Positions 1 to 6,266 of a DNA stretch of 13,080 nt are shown here, one piece after another. Position numbers and translations under genes: made by a program. This stretch comes from JANNFX01 sp040080075 (GTDB lineage: Bacteria > Pseudomonadota > Alphaproteobacteria > Rhizobiales > Hyphomicrobiaceae). The stretch is from assembly GCA_040080075.1 (NCBI GenBank), contig JBEBJD010000243.1:1-13080 (forward strand), written 5' to 3'. Each line of letters opens with the position of its first letter. Within the stretch, counting starts at the first letter, position 1. The notes below the pieces were generated by a model. It had not been told where the DNA came from. It did no database searches and saw only the letters and a list, made by a program, of their open reading frames with translations.

Positions 1-1
1 C

Positions 2-160
2 CGCAGCTATGGCAACAACTATCGCAACCGCGGCGGTAACGGATTCGGTATCTACCTCGATCTCGGCAGCAACAGTTCCGGCTGCAGCTACTCCTATCGC
101 AAGTGGCAAGTTACGGGCAGCCGGTATTGGCGTGCCCGCTACTACGATTGCGTAGGTTAA
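2..160 (+). CDS. C-terminal end of a Gly/Asn/Tyr-rich, probably secreted protein (partial)
   Basis: An open frame enters from the left edge and stops with TAA at 158-160, giving the last 52 residues of a larger protein. The visible part is rich in Gly, Asn, Ser, Arg and Tyr, with a segment reading GFGIYLDLGS, two cysteines (in SGCSYSY and near the end in YYDCVG) and several aromatic pairs (SRYWRARYYD). Low-complexity Gly/Asn tails with a terminal cysteine pair are usual in small exported proteins of Hyphomicrobiales, but the N-terminus and any signal peptide lie outside the window, so export is inferred. No function can be assigned. A GC-rich hairpin lies about 50 bases past the stop. The frame is supported by codon-like composition and by the hairpin position; no family was recognised. 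Confidence 0.6.
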   Translation, partial: RSYGNNYRNRGGNGFGIYLDLGSNSSGCSYSYRKWQVTGSRYWRARYYDCVG

Positions 161-212
161 TCAGAAACCGGACTTGGCTCTTTCACGCCCTCGGTTAGAG
201 CCTGGAACGGAC

Positions 213-234
213 GCCCCCAGCGCAAGCTGGGGGC
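213..234 (+). terminator. GC-rich hairpin after the first gene, likely terminator
   Basis: Perfect 9-bp stem: arm GCCCCCAGC at 213-221, loop GCAA at 222-225, arm GCTGGGGGC at 226-234. It lies 53 bases past the stop at 160 and well before the gene at 351. No T-run follows (ACTCTG), so intrinsic termination is not certain; it may instead be a 3' stabilising hairpin. Confidence 0.5.
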
Positions 235-274
235 ACTCTGCGACGCACGAGTTGGCACCGTAACAATCCATACC

Positions 275-299
275 GGATCCTTGGCCGGCGTGTCGCGTT
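275..299 (+). promoter_or_regulatory. Near-consensus EcfG-type promoter (one mismatch) before the 351 gene
   Basis: GGATC at 275-279, 16 bases, then CGTT at 296-299. This differs from GGAAC-N16-CGTT at one -35 position (A to T). The -10 ends 51 bases before the ATG at 351, the same range as the exact sites elsewhere in the window. The mismatch is in a normally conserved base, so activity is uncertain. Confidence 0.35.
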
Positions 300-350
300 G
301 AAGGCGGGCAATATGGCGCCTTCAAATTCCAACATTCAGGAGTACTTCCA

Positions 351-740
351 ATGTTCAAGATCACACTCGCTAGCTTAACTCTCGCCAGTTTCATGACGGC
401 CGGCATCGCACTTGCTGCCGATAAGGTCACCGTCGAGCCTGGCAAAGGACCGACTGAAGCCGTTACGGAACAAGTCCCGGCGATGACCCCGCCTGTTGCT
501 CCGGCCGCCGGTGCCAATTCTGCACCTGTTACAGCAGACAGTGCAGCGAACCCAGCCTGCTCACAGGCGGACTTGGCAGCCATGATTACGAAAGCTGGCA
601 GTATGGCCGATAAGGACAAGCAGCGGATGGCGATGGGCCATCTCGACCTCGCGCAAAAGAGCCTCAATCAGAAAGACGCTACTGCTTGCGCCATGCATTT
701 GAAGGAAGCTTCGGTGAGCATGGGCACAGTGACCAAGTAA
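351..740 (+). CDS. Small exported protein with two cysteines, function unknown
   Basis: 129 residues. Start ATG 351 follows a good ribosome site (CAGGAG, about 9 bases upstream). Residues 1-22 form a signal peptide (lysine at 3, hydrophobic core, ending GIALA-A), so the mature protein begins near Ala23-Asp24 and should be periplasmic. Residues 24-65 are a Pro/Ala/Thr/Val-rich, probably disordered linker. Residues 66-129 look like a small helical domain with Cys70 (PACSQADLAA) and Cys113 (TACAMHLKEA), which could form a disulfide. The segment MGHLDLAQKSLNQKD suggests a helix-turn-helix pair, as in short repeat-like domains. It is monocistronic, with a strong terminator immediately after. The upstream one-mismatch EcfG site suggests possible stress control. 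No named family was recognised. Confidence 0.85.
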   Translation: MFKITLASLTLASFMTAGIALAADKVTVEPGKGPTEAVTEQVPAMTPPVAPAAGANSAPVTADSAANPACSQADLAAMITKAGSMADKDKQRMAMGHLDLAQKSLNQKDATACAMHLKEASVSMGTVTK

Positions 741-753
741 CGAAGCAATACGA

Positions 754-794
754 GAGAGGCGCAAATTAAATTTGCGCCTCTCCATTTTCTTTTA
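754..794 (+). terminator. Intrinsic terminator after the exported-protein gene
   Basis: Perfect inverted repeat: arm GAGAGGCGCAAATT at 754-767, one central base, arm AATTTGCGCCTCTC at 769-782, followed by CATTTTCTTTT. The inner AT bases would open into a loop, leaving a stem of about 12 bp. It starts 14 bases past the stop at 740. This is the clearest Rho-independent terminator in the window. Confidence 0.85.
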
Positions 795-1176
795 ACACAG
801 GCCGTATTCTGACTTCGCGATCATTACGGCTATCGTTCAGGGTGCTATGCAGGCCAATATCCAGTGTCTACGTGTTAGTGTGTCTACGTGGCTTAACCTT
901 GCCGTGAACCCCATTCGTTTCTGCCAGTTTATCAGTCAGGCCGTACCGGAGCGTTGGCGACCCGGAACGGCCGTCACCAATGACGAAGCGCCACGCTTCT
1001 TTCACAGTTCTTGAGGGGCGTACTTAAGCCAGCCTCAGCACCAAGTATGACGATTCAGCGTCTGTGCAGTTCTGAGCCTGTGCCGTCCTGGATATCAACT
1101 TGATCCGGCAATGGCACATGACTGACACGGTAAGCACTCGCACCGGCGGCAGAACAAGCGCAAATAGCACGCCCAA
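795..1176. other. Gene-free stretch with no clear function
   Basis: About 380 bases between the terminator at 754-794 and the minus-strand gene ending at 1177. I see no supported gene. Two minor structures are present: an 11-base direct repeat GTGTCTACGTG at 864-874 and 880-890, and a small hairpin at 985-999 (GAAGCG, loop CCA, CGCTTC) followed by three Ts. Neither can be tied to a gene. Confidence 0.5.
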
Positions 1177-1362
1177 TCACTGTGGCTGAACCTGCTGTGA
1201 TGGAGCGCTTTCAATCTTTGCTGCAGGGCCGAGCACCGTATACAGCGCCACGCCGGCCACTATGGCCAGCACTAGCGAGCCCACCAAGACACGAAGGTTC
1301 ATGCGCCGGGGTGAGCCTTGCCGTGCTTGACCGGTTGTCAGACGTTGATTGAGTTGTACCAT
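1177..1362 (-). CDS. 61-residue single-helix membrane protein, function unknown
   Basis: The start is ATG at 1362-1360 because AAGGAGATCCTC sits directly before it, an almost ideal ribosome site. The open frame continues to 1719 upstream, but nothing supports those extra 119 codons. Residues 1-24 are basic and polar (MVQLNQRLTT, then SPRRMNLR). Residues 25-45 form one transmembrane helix (VLVGSLVLAIVAGVALYTVL), followed by a short Ser/Gln/Pro tail. By the positive-inside rule the N-terminus should be cytoplasmic and the tail periplasmic. A weak EcfG-like site (GGAAC, 17 bases, AGTT at 1409-1384) ends 21 bases upstream of the ATG. No family was recognised. Confidence rests on the ribosome site and the clean helix. 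Confidence 0.6.
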   Translation of the reverse strand: MVQLNQRLTTGQARQGSPRRMNLRVLVGSLVLAIVAGVALYTVLGPAAKIESAPSQQVQPQ

Positions 1363-1383
1363 GAGGATCTCCTTTAACATTTT

Positions 1384-1409
1384 AACTCCGGCAAATGCCG
1401 CAGGGTTCC
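1384..1409 (-). promoter_or_regulatory. Weak EcfG-like promoter candidate before the 61-residue protein
   Basis: On the minus strand GGAAC at 1409-1405, 17 bases, AGTT at 1387-1384. Known EcfG sites allow 16-17 bases, but the first -10 base is normally C. It lies 21 bases upstream of the ATG at 1362, which leaves a very short leader. Plausible but not proven. Confidence 0.3.
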
Positions 1410-1484
1410 CGTCGCTCCCAAGCCGCTTGGCACGCAGGTAGATTGGCCGTCCTCTCGAACCACTACTCAAACTAGCTCCGCCAT

Positions 1485-1510
1485 GGAACCATTGCGGGCC
1501 GTAGCGTGTT
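1485..1510 (+). promoter_or_regulatory. Weak EcfG-like promoter candidate before the 1551/1695 genes
   Basis: GGAAC at 1485-1489, 17 bases, TGTT at 1507-1510. The -35 is exact; the -10 differs in its first base. It lies 40 bases before the GTG at 1551 and would drive the tentative small membrane protein together with the AI-2E permease. It is divergent to the candidate at 1384-1409. Confidence 0.3.
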
Positions 1511-1550
1511 TCCACATCACAAACCTGAGCGTCAGTCCGGGGTATCCCAC

Positions 1551-1682
1551 GTGTCAGTACAGCTACCCATATTGATTGCGATTGCTGCCAGCATCGGGGC
1601 CGTTGCGCTGGTCGTTGGCTTGAGCGTTGCAATCTACCGCACACCATTGGCAGGCAGACCCGGCCGTACGCCCAGAGATTGA
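1551..1682 (+). CDS. Possible 43-residue membrane microprotein upstream of the AI-2E permease
   Basis: GTG start at 1551, stop TGA at 1680-1682, 43 residues. It would encode one hydrophobic helix (LPILIAIAASIGAVALVVGL, residues 5-24), then a basic tail beginning AIYRTPLAGRPGR. The stop TGA runs straight into the AGGA that serves as ribosome site for the TTG start at 1695, an arrangement that fits translational coupling with the permease. Against it: the start is GTG with only a weak GGGG about 8 bases upstream, no family is recognised, and short hydrophobic frames arise by chance. It lies 40 bases after a weak EcfG-like site at 1485-1510. Confidence 0.3.
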   Translation: MSVQLPILIAIAASIGAVALVVGLSVAIYRTPLAGRPGRTPRD

Positions 1683-1694
1683 GGAACGCTGCCG

Positions 1695-3605
1695 TTGCCA
1701 ACCCCATCGAGACCTGCACACTTGCTCACTCCGGCATTAATGCCAAAGCTGGAAACAATCGCCGCCGCATTCATCATCACTGCGGTGATGGTTGCCTTCC
1801 TTTATCTGGGCGGCGATATCCTGGTACCGTTGGCATTGGCAACATTGTTGAGTTTTACACTCTGGCCACTCATCAAGCTTCTGCGCAAACTGGGCGCAGG
1901 ACGGGCCACCTCGGTTCTTGCCGCCGTCTTTCTTGCTATCGCGGGCCTCATGGTCATGGGCTCGATCATGGCCGTTCAAGTGACCAATCTCGCAAGTGAG
2001 CTACCGAAGTATGAGCAAAACCTGCGTGGAAAAGTCCGGGCCCTAAAAGGCGCTTCGATGCCATCACGGGCGATGGAACAGGCCGCCGACACCATTCAGG
2101 GACTGCAAGATGAATTAAGGAGTAGTGACACAGGTGCCAGCAGCCCCGGGCCTACACCCCGTGCGCCAGTCATTGGGCCCGGCGCGACACAAAACTCAAT
2201 TGCCCAAAAGTCCGGTCCAGTTGTGGTTGAGATGCACCAGCAGGCACCGTCGTTCTTGCAGTCGTATCAGGAACTGGTCAGACCGCTGTTATCGCCTCTG
2301 ACGACCACAGCCCTGGTCATATTGTTTCTGATCTTTATTCTCATACAGCGGGAAGATTTGAGAGACCGGCTTTTGCGTATTGCCGGAGGCTCCGATCTTC
2401 AACGTTCGACGATGGCGATGAACGAAGCCGCTGACCGCCTCAGCCGCTTTTTTCTTATGCAACTGACTATCAATGCAGTATTCGGCTTCGTAATTGGCAC
2501 AGGGCTAGCGCTGATTGGAGTGCCGAGTTCAATACTGTGGGGCATACTCGCCGCATTGATGCGTTTCGTGCCATATGTCGGCACACTGGTGGCCGCATTT
2601 TTTCCCATCGCCCTTGCCGCTGCCGTAGATCCCTCTTGGACAATGGTCTTATCGGTCGCCGGACTGTTCTTTGTCACGGTGCCTATTGCCGGGCAAGTTA
2701 TCGAACCTATGCTGTATGGACAGAGCACCGGACTTTCACCGGTAGCTGTAGTGGTCGCTGCACTATTCTGGACTCTGATGTGGGGGCCAGTAGGGCTGCT
2801 GCTGTCGACACCACTAACTGTTTGCCTTGTCGTGCTTGGCAAACATATTCCTGCGCTGGAATTCCTAGCGGTTGTTCTAGGAGACAAGCCTGCGCTCGCG
2901 CCCGACCAGCGGCTCTATCAACGACTGCTTGCCGGTGTTGCAGCGGATGCCGTTGCCGCTGCGGACGAAGAACTCCAGACGAAGGGGCTATTGAATTACT
3001 ATGATGCCGTCGCGATGAAAGCTTTGAAAATGGCCCATCTCGACGCAACTCGCGGCCGGCTCGATCCGGGCGCACAGTTACAACTGTTATCAACGGTGCG
3101 CGAGGTGACACTGGAACTCGACGACTATGAGCTCAATGCGCCGCCAGCGGCCATTGACATCGAATCCCGGGTGGTCTCACCGGAACCAGCCGCCCTCGTC
3201 TCGCCTGTTGATAGCTCTCCAGTATTATGTTTGTCCACGCGCAGCTCCCTCGACGAAGCTGCGGCTCTCTTTTTGTCCCAGATACTAGTTAGACGCGGCC
3301 TCAGCACCCGCGTGATCGCACGCGGCGACGCAGCGTCCCTGACGGGAATCGATTTCTCCAATAATGGCTCGGTGGTGTGTCTATCGCACTTCGAAACTGA
3401 AAATCCGTTCCAGGTTCGGACCCTCGTCCGGCGGCTCAAGAGAACGTCACCCAGTACTCAGATCATCGCGGGCTTCTGGCTACTCGGCGATGAACCTGAA
3501 AAGCTACGCTCTTGGAAGCAGATATCGGGTGCCGACTATGCCGTGGCAACATTGAACGAGGCTGTTGGATTGTGCCTGACGGTTGCTTCTGGGCGGGCTG
3601 CATAG
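1695..3605 (+). CDS. AI-2E/PerM-family inner-membrane transporter with extra C-terminal domain
   Basis: 636 residues from a TTG at 1695, with AGGA 9 bases upstream; the ATG at 1740 (residue 16) is an alternative but lacks a good ribosome site. Hydrophobic helices lie near residues 20-38, 42-60, 70-96, 200-218, 255-275, 279-310, 315-340 and 350-385, the usual AI-2E layout, with a periplasmic-type insert at about 100-195 containing a Pro/Gly/Ser-rich stretch. The family signature is visible as GPVGLLLSTPLTVCLVVLGK (364-383). Members are usually about 350-400 residues and are implicated in exporting autoinducer-2 or other small solutes; the substrate here is unknown. Residues 400-636 are additional and cytoplasmic. 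About 508-630 alternates strands and helices (PVLCLSTRSS, VVCLSHFETE, TQIIAGFWLL) like a Rossmann or B12-binding-like fold, without the DxHxxG cobalamin motif. The product is firm as a family call; the role of the tail is unknown. Confidence 0.85.
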   Translation: MPTPSRPAHLLTPALMPKLETIAAAFIITAVMVAFLYLGGDILVPLALATLLSFTLWPLIKLLRKLGAGRATSVLAAVFLAIAGLMVMGSIMAVQVTNLASELPKYEQNLRGKVRALKGASMPSRAMEQAADTIQGLQDELRSSDTGASSPGPTPRAPVIGPGATQNSIAQKSGPVVVEMHQQAPSFLQSYQELVRPLLSPLTTTALVILFLIFILIQREDLRDRLLRIAGGSDLQRSTMAMNEAADRLSRFFLMQLTINAVFGFVIGTGLALIGVPSSILWGILAALMRFVPYVGTLVAAFFPIALAAAVDPSWTMVLSVAGLFFVTVPIAGQVIEPMLYGQSTGLSPVAVVVAALFWTLMWGPVGLLLSTPLTVCLVVLGKHIPALEFLAVVLGDKPALAPDQRLYQRLLAGVAADAVAAADEELQTKGLLNYYDAVAMKALKMAHLDATRGRLDPGAQLQLLSTVREVTLELDDYELNAPPAAIDIESRVVSPEPAALVSPVDSSPVLCLSTRSSLDEAAALFLSQILVRRGLSTRVIARGDAASLTGIDFSNNGSVVCLSHFETENPFQVRTLVRRLKRTSPSTQIIAGFWLLGDEPEKLRSWKQISGADYAVATLNEAVGLCLTVASGRAA

Positions 3606-3669
3606 CCCGAACAGTCATTTCTTGACCTGTCGCCGGCGAAGTCGTGCAACAATAGAACTGGCTCCAATT

Positions 3670-3697
3670 ACAAGCCGCAGCCGAAGCTGCGGCTTGT
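3670..3697. terminator. Hairpin between convergent AI-2E and csbD genes, likely bidirectional terminator
   Basis: Perfect 12-bp stem: arm ACAAGCCGCAGC at 3670-3681, loop CGAA at 3682-3685, arm GCTGCGGCTTGT at 3686-3697. It lies between the stops of the plus-strand permease (3605) and the minus-strand CsbD gene (3727). Neither side has a clear T-run, so it may act as a 3' barrier rather than a classical terminator. Confidence 0.6.
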
Positions 3698-3726
3698 TGC
3701 CAGACCCAGCGCAAATCTAGCTCTGG

Positions 3727-3942
3727 TCAGAGTTTCTTGTTCAGGTATTCAGCCGTCTTATTTGCGCTGTCCTTTACTGCTGCCTTGGCAGTTCCGACGG
3801 CCTTCTGTGCATCACCCTTGAATTCCTGCGCGATACCTTCAGCTTGCAGCTTTTCCGATCCAACGGCCTTTCCGACGCCCTGCTTGATATTGCCAACTGC
3901 TTGGTTAGCCATGCCCGTGATCTTGTCTTTTGTACTGCCCAT
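3727..3942 (-). CDS. CsbD-like stress protein
   Basis: 71 residues, starting at the ATG at 3942, chosen because GGAG lies 6 bases upstream (inside ATGGAGTGGATT). An in-frame ATG four codons earlier (MEWI) has no comparable site. The sequence follows the CsbD pattern: MGSTKDKITGMANQAVGNIK, then GKAVGSEKLQAEGIAQEFKG and DAQKAVGTAKAAVKD, that is, the W-less KG.A.qa.Gk.k...G...l.aeGk...GkaqqavG arrangement. CsbD-family proteins are small, soluble, poorly structured helical proteins induced by general stress (sigma-B dependent in Bacillus, EcfG regulon in rhizobia); their biochemical role is unknown. An exact EcfG promoter lies 75 bases upstream at 4018-4042. It is monocistronic and converges on the permease. 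Confidence 0.92.
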   Translation of the reverse strand: MGSTKDKITGMANQAVGNIKQGVGKAVGSEKLQAEGIAQEFKGDAQKAVGTAKAAVKDSANKTAEYLNKKL

Positions 3943-4017
3943 AATCCACTCCATTTTTTTCTGACGAAGAGCCCTGCGCATCCGCGCGAGAAGAGTTAAC
4001 TCTCCGGTCGCGTGTTA

Positions 4018-4042
4018 AACGTTCAGAATATGCAATTGTTCC
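4018..4042 (-). promoter_or_regulatory. EcfG promoter of the csbD-like gene
   Basis: On the minus strand GGAAC (4042-4038), 16 bases, CGTT (4021-4018): exact match to the GSR sigma factor consensus. The -10 ends 75 bases before the ATG at 3942. Confidence 0.88.
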
Positions 4043-4129
4043 GCGTGAAATTACTTGTCTGCATACAAACCGTCTCCACCCGATCCGCGATCGGCGCCTA
4101 CCATGGCCGTCACTGTCAAATAGAATGGC

Positions 4130-4164
4130 GCGGCGGCTAGATAGTGGGGACTATCAGCCACCGC
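4130..4164 (-). terminator. Long stable hairpin downstream of the 64-residue protein gene
   Basis: Arms 4130-4145 and 4150-4164 around loop GGGG (4146-4149). Inner stem GATAGT/ACTATC, one bulged A at 4139, then GGCT/AGCC, one C-A mismatch, then GCGG/CCGC, 14 pairs in all. On the minus strand it is followed by CATTCTATTT, so it may terminate the transcript of the gene ending at 4267, though it lies about 100 bases past that stop. The rest of 4043-4266 holds no gene; a small palindrome CCGATC-CGC-GATCGG sits at 4080-4094. Confidence 0.45.
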
Positions 4165-4266
4165 CTGCTGCAGAATTCACTGTTGTGCCGGGGGAAGACA
4201 CAGTGATCCAGCCGTTATTCATACAGCAGCATTTGGTTGTAATGCGCTTATCGTCAGCGGCGCGCC

Positions 4267-4461
4267 TTATGCGATGCCGATGCAGAGCATGACCAAGCAC
4301 AAAGACGCAAAGACAACAGTCAGCAATGCCAGTGGCTCCACTCCACGAATGGGATTGTTGATCTTAGTTGCCATTGGCGTTTCATAGCACCGTGGGGCCG
4401 GCCGCCGCCTTAAACTGACCTGCTTACGGGCAGCATTTCCATTGAACTGCAATGCCAACAT
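4267..4461 (-). CDS. 64-residue membrane protein of the GSR regulon, function unknown
   Basis: ATG at 4461 is preceded by AGGAGG with 8 bases spacing, the strongest ribosome site in the window, so the full 64 residues are likely made. Residues 1-43 are polar and basic (QVSLRRRPAPRC, then MATKINNPIRGVEP). Residues 44-63 form one C-terminal transmembrane helix (LALLTVVFASLCLVMLCIGI). This looks like a tail-anchored protein or a protein with a cytoplasmic basic N-terminus. Three cysteines are present, two of them in the helix. An in-frame ATG at residue 30 (MATKINN) would give a 35-residue protein that is mostly helix, but it has no ribosome site. An exact EcfG promoter ends 46 bases upstream (4508-4532), so stress induction is well supported. 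No family was recognised. Confidence 0.75.
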   Translation of the reverse strand: MLALQFNGNAARKQVSLRRRPAPRCYETPMATKINNPIRGVEPLALLTVVFASLCLVMLCIGIA

Positions 4462-4507
4462 GACAGGATCCTCCTATTTACTTGCGAGCTTGTGTCTCTG
4501 GACTAAT

Positions 4508-4532
4508 AACGGTCACAAACCGCCATGGTTCC
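4508..4532 (-). promoter_or_regulatory. EcfG promoter of the 64-residue membrane protein
   Basis: On the minus strand GGAAC (4532-4528), 16 bases, CGTT (4511-4508): exact consensus match, 46 bases before the ATG at 4461. Confidence 0.87.
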
Positions 4533-4807
4533 CGCTGCACATTGGTTAACCCAACCCCTTTGTTACCGGCAGGAATTGCCTTGAACTATTCGCCGCATGG
4601 GTCATATTCTGAACACGAGTTTAGTGATTAAATGCTTCAGTATTTCCGGCTCAAATAGCGGGCGCGTTTCTTATCAGTATCAACTGGTCCAGTTTCGATC
4701 CAGAAATCGAACAAGCTTTGCAAGTCAACTTGCAGCATGTTTCGGCATAAACTCCGCCTTCAGGGCCCAAACAACAGTTCAACATATACGCCGGAGTTGC
4801 CACCGAA
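4533..4807 (+). promoter_or_regulatory. Upstream region of the HWE kinase with two inverted repeats
   Basis: 275 bases with no supported gene and no EcfG site on the plus strand. A perfect palindrome TGCAAGT-CA-ACTTGCA spans 4719-4734, and just before it TTCGAT and ATCGAA (4694-4699 and 4706-4711) form a second inverted repeat with a 6-base gap. Either could bind a dimeric regulator or fold in the leader RNA. No -35/-10 pair could be assigned with confidence, so which sigma factor drives the kinase is unknown. Confidence 0.35.
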
Positions 4808-6217
4808 TTGCCCCACCGGAAATTCTCCAATGTGACTGACCAAGTGCCTGCAGCCGGAACTAATAATGCGGTTCCACAAAGCTGGGGTTCGCGCATAGCC
4901 CCTTTGGCACTTATCATCGGCTGGGCGGTCATTACCGCAATCCAATCTATCCATTCTTTCAACCTCCTTGACGAAAGCCGCGCGCGGGCTCGCAACACCC
5001 ATGACTTCCTTCTCTCGCTAAGTGACTTTCTCGCGGCAGCAGCAAGTGCCGAAGCAGGTCAACGTGGTTATCTGATTACGCAAAAGGAAAGCTATTTAGA
5101 GCCCTATACCGATGGTCTATCGGACGTGAAGTCAAGCTTGAGCCGCCTTGAATCCCTGCATACCGGCACGTTGAATGAGCAGTCAAAGGTTGCTGTCCTC
5201 AAGAGCCTTTGGGCCGAGAAATTGCGGGGCATGCAGTCTGCGATCGACATTGCCCGCAGCCAAGGCGAGCACGCAGCCCGTGACATTGTGACAGATGACC
5301 GCGGCAAGACCGTTATGGATGACATCCGGAAAACGGTGGCGGAACTACGTTTGGCCGAAACTGAAACGCGAATTATTCTGCTTGGCGAGGTCGACACAAA
5401 TGCCATGCAGATGATAAAATTCAACCTACTGACGACGCTGATCGGCTTTGGCGCACTACTTGGATTCCTATGGCAGGCGCGCCGTGCCGCTGGCAGATTG
5501 AGTGCCGAGGTCTCCATCCGCCAATCCGTTGAAGAATTGTCACGCGAGCGGGCTGATCAGGCTCTGCGGGTACGCGTGATGAATAGGGAGCTGCTCCATC
5601 GCACGAAGAACCTTATAAGTGTCGTCCAGGCAATTGTCCGGCACCAGGGCCAAGGCACGCCGGAAATTGAGCAATATGTGTCGGGCTTATCAGACCGGCT
5701 CGTCTCTTTAGCTGGCACCTTGGATATTCTTGTCCGCGAGCATTGGACTGCCGTAAAACTGGAAGATTTGATTGCCGGACAGCTTGCTCACTTCGCGGAG
5801 GACATTACCCGGCGAGTCATTATTTCACCGGGACCTCCCGTCCAATTTACCGCATCTGAAGCCCAAATGATCGGCTTGGCACTACACGAGCTGGGAACAA
5901 ACGCTGCCAAGTACGGAGCATTGTCCGTTGCCAATGGCCGGATCAATATTGAATGGACTCAAGAGCCCTTCGAAGACGGTTCGACGATCACTTTACGTTG
6001 GCTTGAGAGCGGTGGCCCCACGGTTGAAGCGCCATTGCGACGGGGCTTTGGTAGCCGCATTACGGAAAAGCTGGTCGCACGCGCCCTAGATGGCACGGCT
6101 GCCACTGAGTATCTATCCAAGGGATTGAACTGGACTCTCACATTTCATCGCAGACGCGAATTGGCCAACGATGAGATTGGCGAGATGAGCGTCGAGTCAC
6201 GTCTGCACGAAGCCTGA
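4808..6217 (+). CDS. CHASE3-domain HWE-family sensor histidine kinase, probable GSR input kinase
   Basis: 469 residues from TTG 4808 (GGAG 11 bases upstream); GTG at 4832 (residue 9) is an equally possible start. Layout: transmembrane helix about 29-50; CHASE3 periplasmic sensor about 55-195 (AEAGQRGYLITQKESYLEPY is typical); second helix about 203-223; coiled linker to about 255; HWE dimerisation box with phosphoacceptor His264 (ELLHRTKNLISVVQAIVRH); ATP-binding domain with N-box HELGTNAAKYGALS (360-373), the WxE motif at 398-400 (RWLESGGP) and G-box GFGSRITEKL (413-422). HWE kinases phosphorylate PhyR in the alphaproteobacterial GSR, and this one lies about 1.9 kb from phyR, so it is a good candidate for the activating kinase; it may equally be a bifunctional kinase/phosphatase. 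CHASE3 ligands are unknown. There is no receiver domain. It converges on the DUF3309 gene. Confidence 0.92.
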   Translation: MPHRKFSNVTDQVPAAGTNNAVPQSWGSRIAPLALIIGWAVITAIQSIHSFNLLDESRARARNTHDFLLSLSDFLAAAASAEAGQRGYLITQKESYLEPYTDGLSDVKSSLSRLESLHTGTLNEQSKVAVLKSLWAEKLRGMQSAIDIARSQGEHAARDIVTDDRGKTVMDDIRKTVAELRLAETETRIILLGEVDTNAMQMIKFNLLTTLIGFGALLGFLWQARRAAGRLSAEVSIRQSVEELSRERADQALRVRVMNRELLHRTKNLISVVQAIVRHQGQGTPEIEQYVSGLSDRLVSLAGTLDILVREHWTAVKLEDLIAGQLAHFAEDITRRVIISPGPPVQFTASEAQMIGLALHELGTNAAKYGALSVANGRINIEWTQEPFEDGSTITLRWLESGGPTVEAPLRRGFGSRITEKLVARALDGTAATEYLSKGLNWTLTFHRRRELANDEIGEMSVESRLHEA

Positions 6218-6235
6218 TGCAAAAGAGTACGCAGG

Positions 6236-6257
6236 CCAATTCTTCTAGAATTGGTTT
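6236..6257. terminator. Weak bidirectional terminator between kinase and DUF3309 genes
   Basis: Stem CCAATTCT (6236-6243) / AGAATTGG (6247-6254) around TCT, followed by TTTG on the plus strand. It lies 18 bases past the kinase stop and 12 bases past the convergent DUF3309 stop at 6267. The stem is AT-rich and the T-run is short. Confidence 0.45.
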
Positions 6258-6266
6258 GAATGGAGA

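Noticed and set aside
985..999. Hairpin GAAGCG-CCA-CGCTTC followed by TTTC as a terminator
   Set aside because: No plus-strand gene ends upstream of it, the gene at 351-740 already has a strong terminator, and the stem is only 6 bp.
1363..1719. Upstream extension of the minus-strand frame that ends at 1177, to 180 residues
   Set aside because: The ideal ribosome site sits before the ATG at 1362; the upstream part is Trp/Arg/Gln-rich without family resemblance and overlaps the AI-2E start region.
2399..2887. 162-codon minus-strand frame opposite the AI-2E permease
   Set aside because: Composition follows the reverse of the permease codons; no family or ribosome site.
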